Shown: in pieces, positions 1-5,971 of the stretch
How the letters are laid out: every line of letters starts with the position of its first letter
How positions within the stretch are numbered: the first letter of the stretch is position 1
Source of the DNA: Actinomycetota bacterium
GTDB taxonomy: Bacteria; Actinomycetota; Actinomycetes; Nanopelagicales; Nanopelagicaceae
Reading direction: 5' to 3'
DNA: 6,027 bases
NCBI GenBank assembly: GCA_009927705.1
Contig: RFMK01000101.1
Span: 1 to 6,027, forward strand
The notes under the pieces: model-generated
Database searches by the model: none
What the model was told of the DNA's origin: nothing
What the model saw: the letters and a program-made list of their open reading frames with translations, nothing else
Program-made: the position numbers and the translations under genes

Positions 1-743
1 CTCGCCACGCTTTTTTCCAACTGCGCCAGGAATGGAACGGATCATGTCTTCAAAACCACGATGAGTTGAATCAATTGCTTTCTTCATTTCCTGGATTTCA
101 AAAGAATCTTTAATTAAACGCGCCTCAGATAACCACACATGAAGCTCTGGATCATCACCATTCTCTTTAACTCGAGAATCAACATATTCGTCTTCACCGC
201 GAATTGTGAGCGAATCTTTAGTACCGGCTAGAAAATCATCCAGTGAATTGATGTGGCGAACCGAAATGTCGTATGCAAATTCTGTTTCTTCCAAAGTCAT
301 GCGACGACCAACCCAGAACTCACCATGTCGTGCGTTGCGGTAGAACTCTTCACTGCCTTCGCGTGTTGAACGTGGGTGTATAAATAAAAGAGAGTCATGT
401 CCAGAACCGTTAGGTTCAAGAATCAATACTGAATCGGAACAGCATCAGTTCCATTGATTCCAGTCAACCAAGCAAATGCAGTGTGGGGGCGGAATCGGTA
501 ATCAGTATCGTTGCTGCGAGTTTTGAAAGTTCCAGCAGGAATTACTAAACGCTTTCCAGGAAACGCAGCCGACAATTTCTTCCGTCGCTCAACTGCAAAC
601 GATGCGACTTCGCTCTTCTTCAAACCATCAAGTGGTGTGGCTGCCCAACCTTTTTCCATGAACTTCTTCAGTGGTTCAGGTGTAGGAATGTCATGAGGAC
701 GTAGCGGGAGCTTGCGTTCTTTACCCGAATCAAACGTTGCCAT
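1..743 (-). pseudogene. pepP: Xaa-Pro aminopeptidase (aminopeptidase P, M24B), 5' part, interrupted by a frameshift
   Basis: Aminopeptidase P removes an N-terminal residue when proline is second and acts in cytoplasmic peptide turnover. The start is ATG 743-741, seven bases after a perfect AAGGAGG. The first 102 codons give the N-terminal creatinase-like (AMP_N) domain, with the characteristic stretches LVIPAGTFKTRSNDTDYRFR and FAWLTG. After Val102 this frame runs into TGA at 425-423. Starting at GAT 435-433 another frame resumes the same protein (DSVLILEPNGSGHDSLLFIH, then EEFYRNARHGEFWVGRR) and stays open for 145 codons to base 1. Two bases (436-437) lie between the segments, as if one base of a Pro codon were lost (...DAVP-DSVL...). 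Conservation of both halves means either a very recent mutation or a sequence error; the junction is not in a homopolymer. The metal-binding catalytic domain lies beyond base 1. Family assignment is firm; functional status is open. Confidence 0.85.
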
Positions 744-750
744 GAGACCG

Positions 751-757
751 CCTCCTT
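751..757 (-). promoter_or_regulatory. Shine-Dalgarno site of pepP
   Basis: On the minus strand the sequence reads AAGGAGG, a full anti-16S match, ending seven bases before ATG 743-741. It fixes the pepP start and argues that the gene is, or very recently was, translated. Confidence 0.85.
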
Positions 758-789
758 TGCATTGGCCTATTCCTAGGTTAGTCGTATGT

Positions 790-801
790 TGGTCATGACC
801 A
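790..801. repeat. 12-bp perfect palindrome in the divergent intergenic region (possible operator)
   Basis: TGGTCATGACCA reads identically on both strands and lies between the divergent pepP and sugar-binding-protein genes, 47 bp from the pepP start and about 150 bp from the other start. This is a common place for a dimeric repressor site, and it would overlap or flank a pepP promoter. A single 12-bp palindrome in about 200 bp can occur by chance at roughly the few-percent level. No regulator gene is in the window to pair it with. Confidence 0.3.
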
Positions 802-842
802 CACTACCGACCACTTACAGACTTTTACATACCCAGTATCTA

Positions 843-862
843 AATCGTTATTTTGAATCGTT
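843..862 (+). repeat. Short direct repeat upstream of the sugar operon
   Basis: AATCGTT occurs at 843-849 and again at 856-862, 13 bp apart start to start, just upstream of and touching the proposed -35 element at 861. It could be a tandem activator or repressor half-site, but seven bases is short and chance is a serious alternative. Confidence 0.2.
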
Positions 863-889
863 GCTGCCTGAAAAACCCAGGTCTAGACT
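861..889 (+). promoter_or_regulatory. Candidate sigma70-type promoter of the sugar ABC operon
   Basis: TTGCTG (861-866) and TAGACT (884-889) are separated by 17 bp and would give a leader of roughly 55-60 bases before ATG 953. The -10 matches the consensus at four of six positions, the -35 at three. A weaker alternative is TTACAG at 815-820 with TATCTA at 837-842 (16-bp spacing). The -10 is embedded in the 8-bp palindrome GTCTAGAC (881-888). A promoter must lie somewhere in 744-952 because the flanking genes diverge, but which element is used is uncertain. Confidence 0.35.
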
Positions 890-952
890 CCCAGAAAACC
901 ATGCCTGGCACAAAGTTGTTGCGGGCAGTAAAAAAAGGACGAGAGAAGATAA

Positions 953-2287
953 ATGAATAAGACTAAGAAACTCGGTTTTCTGGCCTTAGCATCGGCAGTG
1001 ACAATGTCAATGGTGGTTGCCGTTCCAGCTCCAGCTGCAACAGCGTGCCCAAAGAAGGCAACAGTCACGATGCTTGGCACAATCAAGATCGAAATCCAAG
1101 ATCAATTCTTGGCAGCAGTTGCTGACTACAACAAGAGTCAGAAGTGCTACACAGTTAAGTCAATTCCTGGCGATCGTAAGTTGACCTTCTTGCAGAATGT
1201 CACACCAATGTACGCCGCGAAAAATGCTCCGACAATTATGTACACCCTCCAAGAGATTCCTGACATGGCTGACAAAGTCATTGACTGGAAGGGTACGAAA
1301 CTTGTGAGCCTTGTATCACCAGGACTTCTTGCAGCAGCAAACGTTGGCGGAAAGCAAGTCGGTGTTCCATCAACAGCGGAAGCATTCGGTCTTCTTTACA
1401 ACAAGAAGGTACTTGCTGATGCAGGTATCGATCCAGCAAAGATCAAAACTCGTGGCGATTTAGAAAATGCATTCAAGACACTACAAGCAAAGGGCAAGAA
1501 GGCAATTCACTTCTCCGCTATCTGGTGGTCGCTTGGAGCTCACTTCACAAACATCTATCACGCAAACTCTGCGAAAACCCATGAAGGTCGTCTAAAAGTC
1601 CTGGATCAACTTTCAGATGGATCTAAGGATCTTTCAAAGGATGCCGTATTCCAGAATTGGTTAGCAACATTTGATCTATTGAAGAAATACAACGGATCAA
1701 CAGCTAACCTCACTGATACCGAATACGATGCTTCAATCGCATCTCTTTCCAGCGGAAATTACGGATTCTTGTTCCAAGGTAACTGGACCGAGCCAAACTT
1801 GATGACCGCAGCCCCAGGAACCGATTTTGGCATCATGCCGCTTCCAATCAGCACAGATGCAGCAACATATGGAAATGACTCAATTCCAGTTGGTGTGCCT
1901 GGCTACTTCATGATCGATGCAAAGCAGTCAACAAAAGCTGAGCGCGATGGAGCTATCGACTTCCTTACTTGGCTCTACACATCACCAAAAGGCCAGGGCT
2001 TTGTTGCTAACCCAGTAACAAAGGGCGGAATGGGCTTTATCCCGGTATACAAGGGCTTCAAAGTTGAGCCAGCAACAAGCATGGCTCGAGACATCTCGAA
2101 GTTCGTTGTAGCTGGTAAAACACTTGAGTGGATCAACACCTACTACCCAGCTGGTCTCCAGGAGACAGTAGGTAAGGTCTCTATGCAGCAGTACTTCACC
2201 GACAAGATCACTTCAGCAGATCTTGCTAAGGCGATTCAAGATGCATGGAAAGGCTCAGTAAAGACTTGGCGTGGAGTGAAGAAGTAA
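953..2287 (+). CDS. Extracellular sugar-binding protein of an ABC importer (SBP family 1)
   Basis: This is the substrate-capturing component of a carbohydrate ABC importer, acting outside the membrane. The 444-residue protein starts with an export signal: positive n-region (MNKTKK), hydrophobic core about residues 8-24, then PAPAATA before Cys32. Cleavage before Cys32 would make a lipoprotein with a non-canonical lipobox (Ala-Thr-Ala-Cys). Alternatively signal peptidase I cuts at Ala-X-Ala and Cys32 pairs with Cys65, the only other cysteine. The mature part has family-1 signatures: LLYNKKVLADAGID (147-160), FLFQGNWTEPNL (272-283), and AIDFLTWLYTS (334-344). Aromatic residues such as Trp191, Trp192 and Trp278 are plausible sugar-stacking positions. 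ATG 953 is chosen because it supplies the signal n-region; a purine-rich stretch (936-948) precedes it, a moderate ribosome site. Family-level assignment is secure. The ligand is inferred only from the downstream GH32-like enzyme. Confidence 0.92.
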   Translation: MNKTKKLGFLALASAVTMSMVVAVPAPAATACPKKATVTMLGTIKIEIQDQFLAAVADYNKSQKCYTVKSIPGDRKLTFLQNVTPMYAAKNAPTIMYTLQEIPDMADKVIDWKGTKLVSLVSPGLLAAANVGGKQVGVPSTAEAFGLLYNKKVLADAGIDPAKIKTRGDLENAFKTLQAKGKKAIHFSAIWWSLGAHFTNIYHANSAKTHEGRLKVLDQLSDGSKDLSKDAVFQNWLATFDLLKKYNGSTANLTDTEYDASIASLSSGNYGFLFQGNWTEPNLMTAAPGTDFGIMPLPISTDAATYGNDSIPVGVPGYFMIDAKQSTKAERDGAIDFLTWLYTSPKGQGFVANPVTKGGMGFIPVYKGFKVEPATSMARDISKFVVAGKTLEWINTYYPAGLQETVGKVSMQQYFTDKITSADLAKAIQDAWKGSVKTWRGVKK

Positions 2288-2324
2288 TTTCTTCAAACTA
2301 TTTCCAAGTAAATAAGAAGTAAAT

Positions 2325-2366
2325 AGAATCATCCTGAGGTGGTGAAAATCGCCTCAGGATGATTCT
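2325..2366 (+). terminator. Strong intercistronic stem-loop between binding-protein and permease genes
   Basis: Bases 2325-2339 and 2352-2366 are perfectly complementary over 15 bp. Four inner pairs (two Watson-Crick, two G-U) extend the stem to 19 bp and close on a GAAA tetraloop (2344-2347), a stable GNRA loop. It lies 37 bases after the binding-protein stop and 47 bases before the MalF-type start. Only a poor T-run follows (TCATTAG), so it is not a textbook intrinsic terminator. In sugar ABC operons a hairpin here usually limits read-through or blocks 3' exonucleases so that binding protein outnumbers permease; that role is inferred. The structure itself is certain; the mechanism is not. 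Confidence 0.65.
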
Positions 2367-2413
2367 TCATTAGTCGGGTATGTAATGAAGTTACAGGCGG
2401 TAAAGGAATCACT

Positions 2414-3283
2414 ATGTTGAGAGCTAGAGCAGCCAAGAAGTTCTCTAAATTTGCTCTAGTACCCCTTGTTATCTTCACAATTGTTCTCGTAATTCCATTT
2501 GTTAACGGTTTTTATTACACCTTTACTGATTGGGATGGATTCGAAACTACCAAATTTGTCGGATTTGATAATTATGTTAAGTCATTCAAGGATCCAACTT
2601 TTTGGGCCACACTTCGCTTTACCACCCTCTTCGTAGTTGTCTCACTCGTCATCGTTAACGTTGTGGCATTTGGACTAGCACTTATCGTTACCTCGAATCT
2701 GCGCAGCAGGAACGTTCTTCGAACTTTCTTCTTTGTTCCAAACCTCATTGGTGGCGTGGTTCTCGGAGTAATTTGGCAGTTCGTCTTTAACAGTGCACTC
2801 GTCGCACTTGCCAATAAATATGATTGGGCTCTCTTCAAAGAGTCGTGGCTACAGGACACCCATAAGGCATTTTGGGCGCTGATTATTGTGACGGTTTGGC
2901 AGTCGTCTGGTTACATGATGATTGTTTATATCACCGGACTTGTCTCCATTGAACAGGAAGTTCTCGAAGCTTCTCAAATAGATGGCGCATCGCCACTACG
3001 AACCTTGTTAACCATCAAGATTCCTCTGATGGCACAGGCATTTACGATTGCTCTCTTCTTGACGCTTCGCGGAGGCTTTATGGCCTACGACGTCAACGTT
3101 GCGCTGACAGGTGGCGGACCATTCCGAACAACAGAATTGATCTCACTACACATCTTCCAAGACGCTTTCGCCAATGGAAACTTTGGAACAGGACAGTCAA
3201 AGGCGGTTGTTATGTTCATCATCGTTGCAATGGCTGCTTTGGTCCAAGTCACGATATCGAAGAGATATGAGGTCCAACGATGA
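2414..3283 (+). CDS. Sugar ABC transporter permease, MalF/UgpA type
   Basis: This is one of two membrane subunits forming the sugar channel. The 289 residues contain six likely membrane segments (about 14-36, 70-93, 104-126, 153-176, 207-228 and 262-282). The cytoplasmic EAA loop that docks on the ATPase lies at 185-204 (EASQIDGASPLRTLLTIKIP), with the core Glu-Ala...Asp-Gly-Ala and the later Ile-Pro in place. LTGGGP at 231-236 is typical of MalF/UgpA-type subunits. The length is normal for the short forms lacking the large MalF periplasmic insert. ATG 2414 is preceded by AAAGGAA (2402-2408), a good ribosome site. The next permease gene overlaps its end by four bases, pointing to coupled translation. 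The neighbouring binding protein and GH32-like enzyme place it in a saccharide importer. Confidence 0.93.
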   Translation: MLRARAAKKFSKFALVPLVIFTIVLVIPFVNGFYYTFTDWDGFETTKFVGFDNYVKSFKDPTFWATLRFTTLFVVVSLVIVNVVAFGLALIVTSNLRSRNVLRTFFFVPNLIGGVVLGVIWQFVFNSALVALANKYDWALFKESWLQDTHKAFWALIIVTVWQSSGYMMIVYITGLVSIEQEVLEASQIDGASPLRTLLTIKIPLMAQAFTIALFLTLRGGFMAYDVNVALTGGGPFRTTELISLHIFQDAFANGNFGTGQSKAVVMFIIVAMAALVQVTISKRYEVQR

Positions 3284-4104
3284 GCCAACAGCGACGCTTA
3301 GGAAAGAAAATCACCTTTATCGTTGGTGGAATCTTGGCTTTTGCCTACGTCTTTCCATTTTTCTTAGTGTTCGTGAACGCTCTGAAATTGAAGCCAGACA
3401 TTCTTGCGAACCCGCTTTCCATTCCGACAAGCATCACTTGGGATAACTTCAACCAAGCGTTGACGAAAATGAACTTCTTTAGATCTTTGACTAACTCAAT
3501 CATCATTACTGTGTTGAGCGTTTCACTTCTGGTCGTTTTCTCATCAATGCTCGCTTACTATCTATCTCGAACAAAAACCAATCTTTCGAAATACATCTTT
3601 TTGATTTTGGTTGCATCAATGATCGTGCCATTCCAGGCGTTGATGATTCCGTTTATGGCTCGATTTGCCCAGTTTGTCTCGTGGAATAACCGAGGAGCGT
3701 TGATTTTCTTCTACATTGGATTTGGTGTTGCGCTCTCAACATTTTTGTATCACGGCTTCATATCAAATATTCCGACCGAGATCGACGAAGCGGCCTCAAT
3801 AGATGGCGCTTCAGATATGGTCGCGTTCTGGAAGATAATTTTCCCAATGATGCGACCGATTACTGCAACAGTTTCAATTATCAATGCGCTATGGATTTGG
3901 AATGATTTCTTATTGCCGCGCCTAGTATTGACAAACGAAACCCAAACTTTGCCGCTTTCGACATATTTGTTCTATGGCCAATATTCAATCGAATATGGGC
4001 AAGCAATGGCAGGTCTGTTATTGGCAGTGATACCAATCATTATTTTCTATCTTGCACTACAACGGCAATTCATCGCTGGAATCTCAGCTGGCGCCGTTAA
4101 GTAA
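3280..4104 (+). CDS. Sugar ABC transporter permease, MalG/UgpE type
   Basis: This is the second membrane subunit of the importer, pairing with the MalF-type protein. The 274 residues hold six likely membrane segments (about 11-34, 71-95, 104-127, 138-160, 194-215 and 243-263). The EAA loop is at 170-190 (EAASIDGASDMVAFWKIIFP), with Glu-Ala-Ala...Asp-Gly-Ala intact, and the C-terminal tail QRQFIAGISAGAVK is the usual MalG-type ending. The start ATG overlaps the upstream stop in the arrangement ATGA (3280-3283), so translation is probably coupled and stoichiometry close to 1:1. No ATPase gene follows; the next gene, 22 bp downstream, is a glycosidase. Sugar importers in actinobacteria often share one MsiK-type ATPase encoded elsewhere, which is the likely partner here. 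Confidence 0.93.
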   Translation: MSQQRRLGKKITFIVGGILAFAYVFPFFLVFVNALKLKPDILANPLSIPTSITWDNFNQALTKMNFFRSLTNSIIITVLSVSLLVVFSSMLAYYLSRTKTNLSKYIFLILVASMIVPFQALMIPFMARFAQFVSWNNRGALIFFYIGFGVALSTFLYHGFISNIPTEIDEAASIDGASDMVAFWKIIFPMMRPITATVSIINALWIWNDFLLPRLVLTNETQTLPLSTYLFYGQYSIEYGQAMAGLLLAVIPIIIFYLALQRQFIAGISAGAVK

Positions 4105-4126
4105 TATTTAGAACGAAAACAGAAAT

Positions 4127-5071
4127 ATGGTTCTGAAATACGACGATCGCTATGTCTGGGATCACTGGATCTTTGATGACAGCGAAAAGTTTCACATTTT
4201 CTATCTCCAAGCACCGCGCCGAACAAATAACGCATCGGAGCGACACCTCAATGCTTCTATCGGACATGCCACATCAACCGACTTAAAGAATTGGACTGAA
4301 GTCGGGACCGCACTTGAGAAATCAAATTCGGGTTCATGGGATGACGTAGCGACGTGGACTGGAAGTGTGGTTCAAAATCCAACTACGAACGAATATCTCC
4401 TCTTCTACACCGGAGTACATAAATCGAATGATGGTTTGGTTCAAGCAATTGGCCTTGCCACCTCACCTGACTTAATACATTGGGAGAAATACGGAAACGC
4501 TCCGATAGCGCAAGCTGATCCAATGAGTTATGCCTGTCAGGAAAATGGTTCACGGGACACAGACTTTCGCGATCCGTGGGTTTTCTTTGATCAACGCGAC
4601 GCGACATGGCATATGTTGATTACCGCAACCTCTTTAACGGATACAAACATCATGTCACGCGGAATCGTAGGTCATGCAATTTCAGAAGATCTCTTTACTT
4701 GGCACGTTCTTCCGTCATTGACTGGGCCAACCGGATTTGGCCAGACCGAAGTTCTTCAAGTAGTTGAAGAGAATGGGAAGTTTGTTGGAATTTTCTGTTG
4801 TGGTAGCGACTATATAAAAGAGAAACCGGAAAGATTCATCACAGGAACATATTCAGTTCCCATGGATTCCCCGACCGGCCCCTTCCATTTTGATAGAGCA
4901 GATATCTTTAATGCACCAAATATCTACGCAGGTCGTGTGATTCGCGATCGGGAAGGCAAGCTAAATCTGATTGGTTTTCTCACCGCGGGCCATGATTCTC
5001 AGGCGCCGTGCGAGGTTAGTGATCCAATTCCAGTCCGGTTAACCGAAAATGGAACTCTGCAAGGAGATTAA
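4127..5071 (+). CDS. GH32-like glycosidase (beta-fructosidase-type five-bladed propeller), cytoplasmic
   Basis: The 314-residue protein has the signatures of clan GH-J (GH32/GH68) in order. WDHWIFDD (11-18) followed by HIFYLQAP aligns with the nucleophile region, making Asp12 the likely nucleophile. IGHATSTDLKNW (45-56) is a classic GH32 blade motif. TWTGS (76-80) corresponds to the W/FSGS motif, and FRDP (147-150) supplies the transition-state stabiliser Asp149. FGQTEVLQV (204-212) offers Glu208 as acid/base. The usual NDPNG and EC motifs are thus altered, and the C-terminal beta-sandwich of classical invertases and levanases is absent. There is no signal peptide, so it probably hydrolyses a sugar imported by the upstream ABC system: a fructoside by family, with a GH43/GH-J relative of other specificity possible. 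The gap to the permease stop is 22 bp with no clear Shine-Dalgarno; the start is supported because the conserved region begins at once. Confidence 0.8.
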   Translation: MVLKYDDRYVWDHWIFDDSEKFHIFYLQAPRRTNNASERHLNASIGHATSTDLKNWTEVGTALEKSNSGSWDDVATWTGSVVQNPTTNEYLLFYTGVHKSNDGLVQAIGLATSPDLIHWEKYGNAPIAQADPMSYACQENGSRDTDFRDPWVFFDQRDATWHMLITATSLTDTNIMSRGIVGHAISEDLFTWHVLPSLTGPTGFGQTEVLQVVEENGKFVGIFCCGSDYIKEKPERFITGTYSVPMDSPTGPFHFDRADIFNAPNIYAGRVIRDREGKLNLIGFLTAGHDSQAPCEVSDPIPVRLTENGTLQGD

Positions 5072-5076
5072 AAATC

Positions 5077-5088
5077 AAATCTAGATTT
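5077..5088. repeat. AT-rich 12-bp palindrome at the convergent gene junction
   Basis: AAATCTAGATTT is a perfect palindrome that contains the nagA stop (TAG on the minus strand, 5083-5081) and begins six bases after the glycosidase stop. An overlapping alternative fold pairs AAAATC (5071-5076) with GATTTT (5084-5089) around a 7-base loop. Either could contribute to bidirectional termination, but there is no GC-rich stem, so termination here would be weak. Confidence 0.3.
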
Positions 5089-5971
5089 TCAAGAGCTTTG
5101 ATGGCAAAACTTGAGTGGCGTGATTTATCAAGTTATCAGAAAAGCCGAATGCTCGAGCAGTATCGACAGCTTGGTTCATCGTCAAAGTACTTCCAGCAAG
5201 GGCGCCGTTGGATTTCAAGCGAGCAACGCCTTCCGAAACCACAACATCCAAATCACCGATTCTGTAATCGCCATCAGGTTCTCCCGCAGCAGCCATTGCA
5301 TCAGTTACAAATACCATCCGGTCGCCGGCAACTTCATTAACAACGGCGACATCTTCACGGTTTACGTGATGACCATCCATGATGATTTCAAGTGGAATAG
5401 AAGATTTGTGCAACAAAGCAGTAGCAAAAGTCCGTGCGCCATCCTTCAACTTACTCATACCATTCGAAAAATGTGTCACAAGTGCAGCGCCCGCATCAAC
5501 AGCCTTGAGCGCATCGTCATAACTACCATCTGAGTGACCAATCGCAGCAATCATGTTGTTTTTCGCAAGATAAGAAATCACATCGAGCGCATCATCAAGC
5601 TCTGGAGCAATAGTGATCATACGAATAGCGCCTTCGCCGACGTCAATCAACTCTTGAACTTCGGAAATAGTCGGAGACTTCAAAAGATTAGGGTTGTGTG
5701 CCCCACATCGAGCGCGGGCGAGATACGGGCCCTCCAAGTGAATACCAGCAATTGCACCAGAGTTATAGAACGGAACGAGTCTGCGAATCTGTATTTCAAG
5801 GTCGGCAATCTTTTCACTAACCAAACTTGCAAGTAATTTCGATGTTCCATGGTTCTTGTGAAAGTCGATTGCGCTTTGTATGTTTCTAGGATTGGGGTCT
5901 GAGAAGTAGAAGCCTGCGCCACCGTGGCAATGAAGATCCACATACATAGGCTGGATTTCACGCTCACTCAC
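5081..5971 (-). CDS. nagA: N-acetylglucosamine-6-phosphate deacetylase, barrel-only form
   Basis: NagA converts GlcNAc-6-phosphate to glucosamine-6-phosphate and acetate in the cytoplasm, in amino-sugar and cell-wall recycling. All expected active-site motifs of this metal-dependent amidohydrolase are visible: DLHCHGG (12-18, His14/His16), HLEGPY (78-83, metal ligand Glu80), GHSDG (145-149, His146), THFSNGMS (166-173, His167), DGHH (199-202), and VTDAMA (222-227, catalytic Asp224). LAGSTLTMNQAV (258-269) is the usual late-barrel motif. The protein is 296 residues against about 380 for E. coli NagA. It begins almost directly at the first barrel strand and ends at PSKLLKI, where the C-terminal beta-sandwich strands would normally start, so the composite sandwich domain is missing at both ends. 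An in-frame TAA lies 9-12 bases upstream of GTG 5971, ruling out an in-frame extension. ATG 5947-5945 (Met9) is an alternative start. It converges on the glycosidase gene with a 9-bp gap. Confidence 0.9.
   Translation of the reverse strand: MSEREIQPMYVDLHCHGGAGFYFSDPNPRNIQSAIDFHKNHGTSKLLASLVSEKIADLEIQIRRLVPFYNSGAIAGIHLEGPYLARARCGAHNPNLLKSPTISEVQELIDVGEGAIRMITIAPELDDALDVISYLAKNNMIAAIGHSDGSYDDALKAVDAGAALVTHFSNGMSKLKDGARTFATALLHKSSIPLEIIMDGHHVNREDVAVVNEVAGDRMVFVTDAMAAAGEPDGDYRIGDLDVVVSEGVARLKSNGALAGSTLTMNQAVDTARAFGFSDNLINHATQVLPSKLLKI

Noticed and set aside
423..440. Programmed ribosomal frameshift in pepP
   Set aside because: No X-XXY-YYZ slippery heptamer or clear downstream pseudoknot is seen at the junction, and the family is not known to use frameshifting.
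511..696. Plus-strand open frame of 61 codons
   Set aside because: It is antisense to the conserved AMP_N domain of pepP, has no ribosome site and encodes nothing recognisable.
2278..2294. Six-bp hairpin (GAAGAA / TTCTTC) across the binding-protein stop codon
   Set aside because: A short, AT-rich stem overlapping coding bases; negligible next to the 19-bp hairpin downstream.
2379..2386. TATGTAAT as a secondary promoter before the MalF-type gene
   Set aside because: TGTAAT is a fair -10, but the position 17 bp upstream falls in the hairpin arm as GATGAT, a poor -35; not strong enough to list as a feature.
2572..2859. Minus-strand open frame opposite the MalF-type permease
   Set aside because: The plus strand here encodes conserved membrane segments; the antisense product is unrecognisable and lacks a ribosome site.
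3174..3446. Plus-strand open frame bridging the two permease genes
   Set aside because: It is out of frame with both clearly conserved permeases and overlaps their coding ends; it is an overlap artefact.
5098..5836. Several plus-strand open frames (5098-5340, 5111-5533, 5534-5836)
   Set aside because: All are antisense to nagA, whose conserved motifs run through the whole stretch; their translations are low in structure and match no family I know.
5680..5967. Minus-strand open frame in another register over the nagA start
   Set aside because: The nagA frame carries DLHCHGG and HLEGPY here, while this frame gives no family pattern; it is a shadow of nagA.
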